Shown here one piece after another: positions 1 to 13,144 of a stretch of 64,000 nt of DNA. Every line of letters starts with the position of its first letter. The first letter of the stretch is position 1. The stretch is from NCBI RefSeq assembly GCF_000247815.1, contig NC_021673.1, positions 104,883,363-104,947,362 on the forward strand, read 5' to 3'. A program made the position numbers and the translations under genes. Source of the stretch: Ficedula albicollis. Taxonomy: Eukaryota > Chordata > Aves > Passeriformes > Muscicapidae. The notes under the pieces were generated by a model that saw only the letters and a list, made by a program, of their open reading frames with translations, did not search any database and was not told the DNA's origin.

Positions 1-3000
1 TATGCTAGCAAAAAAAAGAAGCAGAATTAGAGATGTTTGTTGTAGAGTCTAATAAAACCATTCTCCTTCATGATGAGATGCTGAGTCTTTAAAGAAAACT
101 TTAGCACCTATGTTCAAAAAATTAATTTCCTACCCATGCCAAGAATTCTGTGCATTTTGATAGAGCAGAACTGCAAAGCAATAAGGCATTAAATAGGTCT
201 CAAAAACTACTTTTTCTTGTTCCACTGGAAGGTTGAACCTGTGAGATCGACTAGATTTGTGTGTGACTGTAGTTATTCCTCACTAGTGGAGTTGATTAAT
301 GAGTTTAAAATTTTCACCCACCATATCCTGAATAAACAAAAATTATTTATTCCTCCTCTGCAAATTTCTTGCAGTTAAGTGTCTCCATCCCTCATAATGG
401 AGCTGGAGCTTGTTGTTCTGGAGACACCTTTCTATTCTCATGATATTTAAATAAACTTGTCTCTCTACTACCATTCCATACTTTTCTAGCTCTCTAAGTC
501 TCTAGAAAAGTATCAGTTCCAGAAAAATAATTGAATAGCTCAAGATAAAATTTAGAAAGCAAACCATCTTCCATACTTTTCCTCTGCTCGACACTCCGAC
601 AGAACATTCTGGTTCACGTTTCCTAGGCAACAAAATGAAACATGAAGTTCTGTTTTACCATGATCCTGGACTGGAAGATTTGCTCTTTGGCACAGTTTGA
701 AGGCAGGATTACTTAGAATTTTTAAAATTTTCTTATTCAAGAAGAAAGATTCTCTTCTTTATATTGACTCATTTTGTTATTTGCAAAACTAACATGTGGA
801 TCTAGAACCTGATTTTAAATACTGTGGCCGGGAGTTGTCTGATCTAGGGCTGGGGAATGGGTTCATCTCCTTTTATCTGTGATTTATATTGCTTTGTTGC
901 AGGCAAAATAAAGTGTTATTACAATTCAATGTGTGTTACTACTCTCTGAGGAAAGGGCAGCCTATAAGGAAAAAGGCATGAAACTCAATGTAATTTGAAA
1001 ATAACACAGCATAACTGATATTTCTTTAGAAGAGGCTTATATGGAAGGGAACCAGAGGTTAATTGTGCAAAATAGTATTACTGCACATCCAAATGCCATT
1101 TCTAAATGTTATAGTACATTAAAGTATACTGCAGTGAATTAATAGTCCTAGCAGTGATGATAAGCATGAGTGGACTTGAGGCAGTATCCCGCAGCTGCTT
1201 TCTGTCAAATATAAGTAATATTAAGAAAGCAAGGAACTCCACTTTTGACCAGAGTTAATGAAACATTAACAGTGAATAAAACAACTTTAAACCAAAACTT
1301 CCATATTATATTTTAGCAACATACTGCCAAGCAGTTTTTCAGTAGTGACCGAGACAGAATGACCTTGGGGAGAAATTTGGCAAGCCTGTATAGTGTTTGG
1401 GCTGCTTTCTCATTTAAGGTGTCAGTGATAGGGTTACCTCATGCTATGTAAGTGTCCATCCAGCCTAGCTTGGTGCAGCCTAATGATCTTTCACACTTTG
1501 ACATCACTGTCAAGGGTGCAGATGGGTGTAGTATTCCCAGGATGTCTGGACTGATATTCAACCAAAGTCAAGCCAGTGCCACTGAGGCTGAACAAGTAAT
1601 TCTTGCCAATGGTCACATCAAACCAGCAGCTTTCAACTTCTGAGGTGCTATGGGAAACAGCAAATGGTGGCTGAGGGTCTGTCCTGAGAGCCCCTGTAGC
1701 TTTCAGTGTCATATGGTAGAGGTCATCTTTAAGGGAAGTAAGTGCTGTGAAAGGGTAAGTGGACTTTCTGATGATTTTTTTAAGGTAACCAAAGGGCTCA
1801 TATGCCACTTACCTTTCTTTTCAGAAAGCACATGCTCTGCTTTTAAAAAGCCTCCCCTAGAAAGAAATGTGTTAGAAATTCTATCATGCCACAGCCCCTC
1901 CATAGTGCCAGTGCTTTTTTCTGCTGGAGGTCTTAGGGAAGGACAGAGGCAAAGGGCTCCTAATGGAATGTGTAGTGTTTCAGGATATGTGAGATTGTTT
2001 TTATAAACCAGATCTACAGAAAAATGGATTAGAGGAGTGCCAAGAAAAGAAACAGTGTTCCAGGTGTCTGTAAGAGAGATGCAATTCACTCTGCTGCACA
2101 GTGCAGTTCAGAGCTATGTGCATCTAAACTTGGTTAAAGTTTCCTGAGATACTGAATAGAGGCACCACAAAACTATCTAGTGGGGGAATAACACATTTTG
2201 CCAAAAGAAAAACCTTCTCTGAAGATTGGTGTGCAAGTTACCACTGAATGACTGCGGGGAGAAACTTAACTTTCTCTGAGTTTCTCTTGCATCTCTTAAG
2301 GAAAATTCTGTCGAGTAATGAGACACGACAATTTCCTTGGACTTTCATGTATGTACTGATGTATTATTGCCTTAAGCAAAAATGCACAGCACAAATAACT
2401 GCATTACAATGCAATGCACACTCTAGAGCGTTGTAATCACAGATACAATTGTAACAGCAGGTCTATGTTGTCTCGTTAAATAGAGATCTGTAATTCAGAC
2501 CATGCAGAATTGAGTGTGGTTTCTATCTCTTAGGATCATAAATCTAAGGTGGGAGTTTGGCACTGCATATTTCTCACTACCTTGATTGCCATCAGCTGCA
2601 AGGGTAAGCTCCTACATCAATTCAGGGCTAATAGGACTCCCTGGGTATCATCACCCAAGTGTCTCTGGCCAATTAAAGTTTTTCACTTAGTCAATCCAGC
2701 ATAAATATTCTTTTATACCAATTAACACAATTCATTGACCATGATGGTAGCTTTACAATTGTGCCAGCATTTGCACAATTGGAATAGATATGGTACAGAG
2801 AAAACCCTGCAGCCTGAATGAAACATCATTTTGTTCTTGAAATAGCATCCTGATATTTTCCCATGTAATATTCTATCAGAGAATGAAAGAAAGCTCCAGG
2901 ATAGATGCTCAATTAAATTTCTTGTTTTCATTTTAGAAAGACTGCAGCCATATATTTTAGATAGTTCTGCTATGCTATATTATTAGGAGCAAAATATATT

Positions 3001-6000
3001 ATTAAGGTTATTTAAAGAAAGCATCTCTTCCCTTTAAGCTGGTGGTACCGGGAGGGTTTGGGGGTATTTTTTCAGCCCCTACAATATGACTTCCCCCAAA
3101 CAAGATTGTAATTACAGTGTGAAGGAAAAAAGGCAGATTTACGGTTTGATGACAGTGAAGGCAATAATCCTAACAAATAGAGGACAGAGCCTAATAAAAA
3201 ACAGTTATGATTTTTGCCTTGTCCCTGACTATGTAATTTCCTTGTTCTATCTGTGGGAGGACGCACATTGCCTGAGCTGCTCCTGAGGCTCTCCAAAGTC
3301 ATCTTTCACTCTTACATTTCAGCAGCAAGCAGTTACAGCAAACTTTCATTCCATATAACAGCTATGTATTACCTAAGAAACATCAGCTGCAGGATTGTTC
3401 AGTGTAATTCTTGGAACATAAAAATGATTGTTTTTCATTGAAATGTTCTGGTCCAATTTAACCCACTGAGACCAGCAAATAGCGAGTGTCTGAAATAAAT
3501 CATTTTCAGATGACAGGAGAAAAGTACCGGGAATTAGGAATTGGAGGATATTAGTTCTTGCTCTGCCACTGGCTGCCTACAGGACTTTGGTCAAACTGCT
3601 TTCTTCCTCATGTTTTCCTTCCTTGTTCTCACTACTTCAATTACAAGCTTTCTGTTTGAGTTTTCACAGACAGTAGCACAGTATAATTCCACCCAAGAAA
3701 GGGCACGTTTACAAAACCAGGCAGGCTTCCTCTCTCATTAACTTCACCAGTCCTGTGTTGTCATGGGGTTTGCTGGGGTTTTTAAAGGATGAACATCAGC
3801 TGCTGAAACCATGTATTTTTGTTTTGGATGAAAGTAATTTTCTGAGTTTTGAGCCTGCTGTGGGTGGAGCAAGATGCTTGTGGACAGGGATGCTCACAGC
3901 CCCCGTGCAAGCAGCTGGGAATACCTGCCAGCAGCACCTGGCACTTATTCCTCCTCAAGATACTTCCTTGCCTTGGACACTCTTCACCACAACCAAGACG
4001 GGGTTCCTTCACCTGACTTCAAGAAAACCCTGCTTACTTGGCTTAGACATAATTCAGACATGAATTTGGTAGAAGAATTACAAGAAAGGCAGAAAACAGC
4101 AAAGAGTGAAGTCTCCCTCACACTCAGATTGCACTGGGATTTGTAGCCAGATAGGTTTTTAGCCTGCTGCAGCCATTACCACATTTTGAGACCTCAGGTA
4201 ATTTTCAACCATCACTGGATTGATTGAGACAGGGGGAATTTTTCTGTCTTTTCAAGGAACCTGGCTGGGTCACTAGAAATGGTAAGTTCAGACTGGCCCA
4301 TTTCAGCAGGCGACAGAAAGCCACTTTAGACACTTATCTCATGACAATGTCATACCTTGCCTGATAAAGTCAAATCAGATCAGAGCACAGCAGAAAGCAG
4401 AGTTCCTACTATATCACTAGAAGGAAAAAATCTACTTTTTCTAGGCCTTTAGTCTCTGCATAATCAGAGAGCTCCAACATTAGGCTGGGGAGTAGTGATG
4501 AAAAGGATTGAGGGAGGAGAACTCTGCAGGGCAGGGAGCTGGCACAGAGTGGGGTGGCAGGGAAGGAGGAAAGAGCCTTCCAGCAGGTGAAAACAATTAG
4601 GGAAGAGACTGTGACCTATCCTGCACAAGTTATTAACAGTTGTTCCCAGATGGCTTTTATTAATAAAATTGTGGCCTAATTATGCCACCACACTTGAATT
4701 TTGTTTTACTTTCCGTGCTTCTGGGACAGGAAGCAAAATATATTTAGGAGAAATGAAGATATGGTCCTGGAGACAAAAATCCCTGGCACTTCTAAAGATA
4801 TATTAACCAATGCAGTAGCAATTTTGCTCTTGGGAAAGCAGACAAAATTGCAAAAACATGGAGAGGGAGACTAGAAAAAGAGAAGAAACAGAATTGAAGA
4901 AAGAACAGAAATTAAGGACACAGTGTAGCTTCTTAAATTGTAAGGGAAAAACATGATTGTCAAATACCGTGCATGACATGTACGAACAATGAATACTTTC
5001 TAAATCCTGTACAGAAGCATGAAGGGTATAGAAATGTCTGCCAATATAGCCTTTCCTAAAAGATCCATCCATCCAGGGCAAAATTATGCAAGCAGCCTCA
5101 CAAAAGCCAGCTCTACAGAGGCCAGTTTTCTCCCCTCCTGTCCTCTGGTGTTACTAGAACAAGAAGAAAACCTGGGAAAAAAGCAGCTTTTTTTTTGTTC
5201 TCAGCACTGCACTACACAGGCCTTAATTTATGAATACTCATTCTGAATAGTCCTACTGTAACCTCAATGTTCCCACCAAAGCAGAGAAAGTTTGAAAACA
5301 CTGCAGCCTGAAGACATCCTCCTGTCTTTTCATTTTATTTATTTTTAGTTTTCAGGTTGCTTTTACAAAGCCTTCTGTTACTATGGTTATAACTGTGATG
5401 GTCAGAGGATATGGGTGAGCTAAAATTTGCAGGTCTTCACTGGTAAAATTAATGCAATGGGAAAAGGAGAAAGTCTTCCTGGTGTACAATCCCTTCCTAT
5501 CTACTTTTTCTGACCATAGGGGTTGGTCTAATAAAAGATTCTACTCCCACTCACAAACCTTATCTCCCTGGCAAAAGGATTGTAATTCATTTGCAACTCT
5601 AAGGGCCTTATACTACTATTTATTTTAATGCTGGAACAATCCTGAACAATGTGCCTCTCTATTTGATAGTCTGAATTTGAAGCACTAAAGGCAATTTGTA
5701 ACATAACTCACTCAGGCTTTTTTTTTCCTTTTTGGTCCCAAATGCATAGCTTAACTCATGTAATCAGAAAGTGGATTTATAGAACCCATTGCAGCTTTAA
5801 TACTTGAAGAAGCATTAGCAATTTAGGAAAAGGTAGTAGATAAAAGCATAGAAAATTTTAGAAAATGTTAATCTCTTCCTTACTGAAATATATTTGCCTT
5901 GCCTGAGGCATCTTTCCTAGAGAAAAAAAATATAAAAACAAGCTGCATTAAGATTTAACTGCAGGATTGAATTTAATTTTGTTTTATCACATTTGTACTC

Positions 6001-7556
6001 AGGAAATGTATAAGAATAACTAGTTCTTCCTGCAAAAGGTATCATCAGAGAATTTTCTGACATATTTGTAATTGTTTATGCAAAGAATATGATGGAGAAT
6101 GCTGTATCCCAGCAGTTGTAAGCAGTGCTAAAATCCAGTATAAAATAGACTATTGCTAGATAAAGTATTTGAGTAGACCAGCTTAAAGCACTTTCACTGC
6201 TGCTTGTGTAAGAACAGCTCCTCTGCAAACATGAAGGAAGAATTTTGCTCATCTGTAGTACGTAGTTATAAATTATTCACATTTGGGCTGGAATCATGTC
6301 CTGATTTGGTTTTATGAGAATATGAAGCATGTTTTTGATACTGGATAAATGATGAAGACCAACAAGTAATGAAAACCAACAATGTTAAGGACATAGCAAT
6401 CCATCCTAAGTACCTACTGCTACACTAGATGGGTACCTTGGCAGGCATGGATAGGGGAGAGAGAGATTTCACAGATTCAGCTGTCATTTTCTTGTCTGAG
6501 CTTACCTTCTAAACCTTTCTGAGAAGGAAAGGAAATAAACTGCTGTTTAACATGCATGCAAGAAAATTTGTTCTGCTGCTTATGGCCATGTAAGATTGAA
6601 GGATTTCTTTTGGGTTTATTATTAGCATAATCAGAAACATTGCACACCATCATTTTGTGATAACAGTCCTTGTTGTTACAGGGGGGAAATCGACAGCAGG
6701 ATAAATCCTTTGTTCACTTCTACTGGGACAAAACCCAAATAATCATGTTCATAACAGATTTACTCTGGAGTTTACATCAGGGTAAATGAAATCAGAAAAC
6801 ATTGCAAACATATGTATTATGGACAGTAATGGGTGCCAAGTGCAGAAAATGCAGCATTACCACTTGAACTCAGCTTTACCTTTCACAGTATTATTGGGCT
6901 ACTTTTTTGCTCCTGTCAGCTGATCAGAAGGTTAACATCCTGTAGGAAAAATAAAAACCAAAGTGAATTTTGTACAACCAATTTCTTTAAATCCTTGGAT
7001 TTCCAGATTTCATGCTCCATCCAGTGTGATTTCTTATGAGATCCAAAATCCAGTACCTTTTAAATTGACAATATTATAGCTGAAGCAAAAGTTAAATAGA
7101 GCTCCTAGGACTGGATTAGCATTTTTTCTGGCAAAGAGGTAAAATTATATTAACAGATTTTTTTCCAAGGACTCTGATACGTGTGCTTAGGGAGCAGGCA
7201 GTCTGAGAAGCAGTCAGAAACTCCAGAAAAATGGTTAGTCATCGCCTGGGTGGTGCTGAATGTACCAGCTTGTTTAAATAGCAAATGATTTTAAATATGA
7301 AAGGAGGCTTCCTCCAAGAATTGTTATATTGAGCATCACAAAATTGCAGTGGTTTTTTTTTGTCCTCCCAGAGAGCTAACCTCCATCTGTTTCTGAAAGA
7401 GCTTAGCATTCATGAAGTAAAAAATTATATTTCAGAGCATAGCTCTTTATCACTCGCCAGTTAATGGGGCTAAGAAAAGATTTGAGTAGATTCTTCTGAT
7501 TGCAGCGCAAGCTCCGAGAAAACAAAAGGAACTGCCTGGAGATGTTGTGAAGGCAT
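1..7556. other. Intergenic DNA, no gene recognised
   Basis: AT-rich unique-looking sequence. Open frames are short (126 codons or fewer), overlap one another on both strands, and none resembles a protein family I know. No tRNA, rRNA or recognisable transposon was seen. A minus-strand frame at 1491-1808 looks mildly protein-like but was not accepted. Confidence 0.6.
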
Positions 7557-7830
7557 AGTTATTTGATTATAACTTAACCTCTTGCAATCAGAAAGCAACA
7601 AAAGGACACACAACATGTAGGTCATTACAAAAAAAAATGCTGGCATGTGAAGTTATTTGATTATAACTTAACCTCTTGCAATGAGAAAGCAACAAAAGGA
7701 CACACAACGTGTAGGTCATTACAAAAAAAATGCTGGCATTTGGTGATTATAACTTAACCTCTTGCAATCAGAAAGCAACAAAAGGACACACAACATGTAG
7801 GTCATTACAAAAAAAAATGCTGGCATGTGA
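7557..7830. repeat. Three-copy tandem repeat, about 94-bp unit
   Basis: Copies run from about 7557-7650, 7651-7743 and 7744-7830. Each carries TGATTATAACTTAACC, a GGACACACAAC segment and an A run before TGCTGGCAT. The first and third copies are identical over their shared 87 bp. The middle copy differs (AATGAG for AATCAG, AACGTG for AACATG, 8 A instead of 9, and a changed end). The third copy lacks the first 7 bases of the unit. Confidence 0.95.
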
Positions 7831-8717
7831 TGGGTCATATTTCAACTGAGTTCTGAAATTTGAAATGCTGTTAGGCAAGTGACACACTGGAAGTAACATA
7901 AAGAGAGAAGGCATTGAAAAATGCAAGAGACCAATAGCAAAGGAAAACACATTTTAGAGAACATACGGTTTTCAGTTCTCTTCTCTGGAAGCTGGAGAGT
8001 AAAAGGAAACAGTGATTGTTTGGTATGTCCTTGACCAAGATATTTGAAGGACTGGGGATTCTTCTCTGTGTGTATCTGAAAGCACTGGAGAATTCAACTT
8101 TATGTTAAGCACCTAGCTCCTTTTTATGCCTCTTATTGATTGTTGTTGCAATGTTGATGGTTGGCTACTGAATATTTGTGGCTTATGGGGGGCAATGCAC
8201 GACCTTCTCTGTTACCTGACAGTCTCTGAGCAAACTGCTGCTTAGCAAAACTGTCGCCTGTCCTGCTGGAGGCTTTTAACAAACACGTTCCCTCTTTTCC
8301 CTTTGTTTCTGAGTCTCAGTGAATTCAATTGAAGGAAGGCCACACAGTGGATAAATATTCAGTGCATCTTGTTAATCCAGCCCTCCTTTTGACAGTTCTA
8401 TGTGTTGGTTGGTCTGAGCCATAGAATTATTATTTTCTGAATAGGCTAACTTGTTAAAAAATATGTTTTGATTAGGTCAAAGAAATGTCTCCTTTCAATA
8501 GCTGAGTCCAGTAACAGAAATATGTGCTCCCTCCCACTCCAAAAATCAAGCTTCAGGCATGAAAAAACCATGAAAAGATCAAAAAGTTAAAAGCAAATGA
8601 AAACCTGTATCTGATAATAGACAATTTTCAGTGTAGCTCTCTCTGCTGGCAATACATGAATCCTTTTGTAAACACTCCCACACCTCTCCAGAATGTACAT
8701 AAATGAATACTACACAT
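7831..8717. other. Intergenic DNA, nothing recognised
   Basis: No open frame of note, no known repeat family and no RNA gene seen. Confidence 0.6.
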
Positions 8718-8866
8718 AGCAAATAATCACATATGTTGCAACCAGAGTTTCATTAGTTCTAATGATGCTATTTGATACACTCACAAAACACAGCAAATAA
8801 TCACATATGTTGCAACCAGAGTTCCATTAGTTCTAATGATGCTATTTTATACACTCGCAAAACATA
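8718..8866. repeat. Two-copy tandem duplication, 74-bp unit
   Basis: The segment beginning AGCAAATAATCACATATG at 8718 recurs at 8792. The copies differ at a few positions (TTTCATTAG against TTCCATTAG, TTTGATACACTCAC against TTTTATACACTCGC). Confidence 0.93.
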
Positions 8867-11131
8867 TGGCAAGTCCATACTTTTAAATTTGGGTAAATCT
8901 CTCTTGTTTGACAGTGCTGTACTTGCCCCGAATTTCCAGAAAAATTTATTGAAGTTTGGGTCTCCCACCTTCAGGGCCGTCACTTAGAAGTGCCCTGGAG
9001 GAGCTGGGTATTTAGCAACAGATCAGCATTTCTAGGGGCAGGTCTTCCAAGGTAACTCACTTCTGAGAAGTCAAAGCCTAACACATTCATAGCAGTGCCA
9101 GCAGCATAAGCACAGCTGTGGCACTATGCAGCAAAAACGGGGAGAAAAAGATGCATTTAAGGAGACACAATGCATTTCTCTGGTTGACTTGGCATAACCT
9201 GATGCGATTTTCCTTTCAATTTGCTGCAGTCCCGCGTGTAAGTCAAATGGAGCAGCAACACTTGTATCTACAGCATCTGTATCAGTAAACTTGCTTGGAC
9301 ATGGCAGGTTTCTTGGAAGGGGGGGAGGGAGGTTCTTTTGTCGTTTGAGGTGTGTTTTTTATTGTGCAGCCTTTGCTGTGATGTCAGGATAAGTGGCATC
9401 ATTTATTTAACTTTTAGTTGGGAGTATTTTGACCTAATGATGCCCTTATGGTTTGGCTGAAATGTGTTTACTGGAACAGCAGGAATGTTTTCCCATTCTT
9501 AATAAGCTGAGAGCAAATAGAAGAGAAGGTAGGATTTTGGAGGTTATAAAAACTTGTTGCTGCATGTCATCTTTATACTGCTAGCATTCCTAATGCCCCT
9601 AAATCCTCTGTCTGCACTGCCACACCCAGTTTGAAGGCACACTGGAAAGTCTCATCCTTCAGTCTAAAACTTTTGCATCATTGCAAAAGCTATCAGGAAG
9701 ATAAAACCATTGCAAAAATCAGTTCACTGGGGTTAAATGAGTGTCACTCAGCTTTCAAATACCACATTGTGAGGTTCCCATAAATGAAGGGAGAGGAGGA
9801 GAGGGAAGATTGTTCTCTCAGTGTTGTGAAACCCATGTTCCTGCCCTAGGAATGAGCAGGAATCCATATCCACTGGGGAGAGGCAGCTGCTGAGGGGTTT
9901 CAAGATGGCTATAGCCAGCAACCAGCACTCCAGAGCTGGTTAGAAACACTTGCCTTGAAATCTTGGTGACTTAACCAATTTAGCAAAGATCTTAAATTTG
10001 GTTCTGGACACAAGCAAGCAAGAAACCCCTGAACTCAGTCACATGCACAGAGTAGAAAAAAAAGGGGACTAAAGCCTTGCATGCTGACCTGGTACACTAG
10101 TACGGTGGGTTCAGAAATCACACAGCCTACACTGAGCAATTCTGTTCTTCTTTTGGGTATCTGCAGAAACGGCTGAGAGCAGAACCATCCTCCTCCTCAG
10201 CCGTCCAGACTGCTCAGCGAAGGAGCATTGTTGCTAATGGTATTTGATTTCTAATACCTTTTCTCTTAGTAAGAATAGGGACAACCTCTAGAGACGGCAG
10301 TAAAAGTTTCTGAAATGTGGGTGATAAAGATGCTGAAGTCTGTAGATATAAATGGTTTTGAATGAAAGAGACTGAAAACAGGAACAATATCAGCTGAGCT
10401 TACTTTTGGAGTTCTTAAATTATACTTTGTGAGGGAGAAGAAAGGAGAAAGCTTACTTTATGCAAAATCAGAAGAAAGCTTTAGGCATTTGGTTTTTAAA
10501 AAGTAAACCTTATTATTATTATATAGTTAAAAGCTGAAAATGATAGCTTCTAAGAAACTTTTTTCCCTCCTAACCAACAAAAACCTGAAAAATTAACTAA
10601 ATTTAGAACACCTCTGTATCCAAAGCTGAAAGTTTTGAATAGACTAGTAAGAGTAAATAAAAAGTAGTTTTGCACTAAAGAAAAAAAGAATAATTTTTGC
10701 AATTCAGCATATTTAAAGATGGTTACAAGAAAGAGAAAATACAGGGGGAGAGAATGAGAGAAGTGTGAGAACACATGCACATGCACATGGGGACATGCAT
10801 GTGTGTGTGCTAGCAGAATGAATTAGGAATAGATAAAAAATGCAATATACAACTGACCTTACTGGTGCAATCTCAATAGATAAGGCAGTTGGACAGGAGT
10901 CATCAGATTTTAGCTGCCTCTACTGAATTCCTCTTTTTCTAAAAGTATCCAATCTTCCATTTGAGTCAGGAGGGAACTTTCATGTTTATTTTCTTGGAAA
11001 GTGCCAAAATGCACAAAGGCATATTTTGGTGTAAGGCATATCCATAACTTAGTAGCATTAGCCCTGCTATGTTACCACTATGTATCTGATAAACAGGTAT
11101 TCTTGTTGAATGCAATGCAGAATTAAGTTTG
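8867..11131. other. Intergenic DNA, no gene recognised
   Basis: AT-rich sequence with only short, overlapping open frames. A CA/TG-rich stretch at about 10771-10809 could fold on itself because ATGCACATG-type and CATGCATGTG-type arms face each other. It is short and is probably simple-sequence DNA. Confidence 0.55.
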
Positions 11132-11185
11132 CTTATAAATCATAAAGATTTTATAAATCATAAAGATTTTATAAATCATAAAGAT
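11132..11185. repeat. Three-copy 18-bp tandem repeat
   Basis: The 18-base unit TTATAAATCATAAAGATT occurs three times in a row from 11133; the last copy lacks its final bases. Confidence 0.95.
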
Positions 11186-11789
11186 GGTGAAAACACTGCC
11201 ATGGATTTCCTGCTAGAAGTGTAGCAATAAAACAACAACCACCACCACCAAATCAAAGAAAAAAAGAGCCCAAAGAAATTCAGATTTCACTGCATTTTGT
11301 TGACATGTAAGGAAGTCTAACTGAAATGAACTGGTGGTACTGGGGTTGGCAACATTTAACATGCTCTGAACAATATGCATCACCTTCTGTCTGATCAACA
11401 CCATGAGCCTCATACCTAGAGCTAAATTTGGGTGAGGCATCAATGCACTGAAGGTCATGGCTGACACTACCACGGAGGGCTCCACAAGCAGGAGAAATGG
11501 TTTGCCAGGAGAACTCTAAAGCTCAACAGCAGATGCAAAGTCCTTCCCCGTGATGGAGTAGACCTGTGCTGTAACACAGGTTTGGGACTGGCAAAAAGGC
11601 ATTTCTGCAGAAAGTGACTTGAGGCCTTTGGTGATGGCAAATTGCACAGGAGTCAGCAAAGCAGCCTTGCAGCAGTGCAGGTGAACCTCTTGTTGGGCTG
11701 CTGTAGCCCAGGCATAGCCTGCGAGCTGGGGAAGATAATTATTCCCACTGTACTGCAGGGGCTTCACAGGAAACACTGCACTCATTGCA
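11186..11789. other. Intergenic DNA upstream of a CR1 fragment
   Basis: Overlapping short open frames on both strands; no product recognised. The right part (from about 11640) may be the more diverged interior of the CR1 element that follows, but I could not place it with confidence. Confidence 0.45.
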
Positions 11790-12255
11790 GGGACACCCAG
11801 CTTGAGGGAGACATGGACAAGCTGGACCACGTTCAGTGCAGGACCATCAAGTTGCTTGGCAGCTGGGGGACATGACATGTATGGAAAGGGAGCTGGGGAT
11901 GAAGGAGAGGAAGTCAAGTGGAGTGCTAACTACCTTCCACTGCCTAAGGTGGAGTTACAGAGAAGGGAAACCAAACCCTTCTCAGAGGCACAAAGAGAAA
12001 TAGAATAACAAGTTTGCACCCAGGGAAATTTGGACTGGATATTAAAAGCGTTGTTCTGTGCAGAAAAAAAATGCTTAAGTCTTGAAGCCAAGAAAATTTG
12101 TGGAAACTCCATCACTAGGGATTTTAAAGTTTGACAGGTAAAGGCCCTGAGCAACCCTAATTGGACTTTGAAATCACTTCTGCTTTGTAGCGAGAAGTTG
12201 GACTGATTGACCTCCAAAAATCCCTTCTGATAAAACCTTTCTATGATAGTATTCT
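11790..12255 (+). mobile_element. CR1 LINE fragment, 3' end, diverged
   Basis: Plus-strand sequence follows the 3' part of avian CR1 elements. A block with GACATGGACAAGCTGGACC comes first, then a segment on the pattern 'ttctcagaggcaca...aataacaagtttgca'. Next are GGAAATTTGGACTGGATATTA, 'aaggccctgagcaaccctaa', 'gttggactgattgacctcc', and a decayed ATTCTATGAT-type terminal repeat at about 12238-12255. The order of blocks matches CR1. Substitutions and small indels mark it as old and dead. The left limit is uncertain; the first 150 bases are the weakest match. Confidence 0.8.
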
Positions 12256-13043
12256 TCTTTGAAATGATTTATTCACATAGGGAATTTAACTGACCAGGAA
12301 GAAAGAAAAGCAAAAGTTTACAAAATCCTATAAAACTGAGCAGAACTAATTAGAATTAAAAACCAGTTTCTACAAGCCTGTTCAAAATTCCTGATTCATA
12401 CCCATATAGCTAGTTTAGCCAATGCAAGAACTCCAAAGACTAGTAGATTATGATTCAGACACAGGAAGGAAGTTTAATGTAGCAGTATGGTGTGGGTTAG
12501 TCCAAGCAGGAGGCATTTATGTTTTCTGCCCTGTCACTTTCTGGAGGTTGATTAAATGCTGTGTCTGAGCGCAGGTTTGCTTCCTGACAGTTTGGCTTGG
12601 GGCATGAAAAATTTGAGCCCTAATTCCACCTTTGAAATACAGTGAGCCTGTAGGCTTTCAGTGGAATAAGCACGTGGATCTGGGATATGAGAAGAAACTT
12701 ACCTATGCCAAGAGACAGAGCAGAGTTTTCCAAGCAGAGCTCTGCCTTAGGTCTACTGTTCTTGAGACAGGAGAAGTGGGTGAAGAGCACTTATATTCCT
12801 CTCCTCACAGGATTTACAGTCCAATACAAGCTGAAAAGTGGGTATGGACAGACTTTCTTTCAGAAAGAGCTGGGCAAAGCAGAGGACACTTATTTTCTCT
12901 TTATACATTAGTAGCACTTAGCAAGCTCTTTGTGGAAGCAAGTGTTTGCTCAAGAGCTATTTACTCTATCCCACCCTTAAAATGAAGACTGTCTACTGTC
13001 TTAGGACATTTGCTGATTGTCAGTCTGCAGCTTTGTGGGGGCA
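12256..13043. other. Intergenic DNA, no gene recognised
   Basis: Two overlapping plus-strand frames at 12632-12985 (117 codons) and 12687-12911 (74 codons) are open together. I recognise neither product and see no splice or conservation argument for them. Confidence 0.5.
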
Positions 13044-13144
13044 GGAGAAAGGGAAAGGGAGGCATTCCCAGCTCTGAGAGTTCTTCAACTGGGAGAAAGG
13101 GAAAGGGAGGCATTCCCAGCTCTGGTGTGAGAGTTCTTCAACTG
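13044..13144. repeat. Two-copy tandem duplication, about 48-bp unit
   Basis: The segment GGAGAAAGGGAAAGGGAGG followed by CATTCCCAGCTCTG and GAGAGTTCTTCAACTG occurs at 13044 and again at 13092. The second copy carries a few extra bases (GTGT) before GAGAGTTC. Confidence 0.93.

Noticed and set aside
1491..1808. 105-codon minus-strand frame with a protein-like composition
   Set aside because: No family recognised, no splice context, and a plus-strand frame overlaps it. Similar frames are expected by chance.
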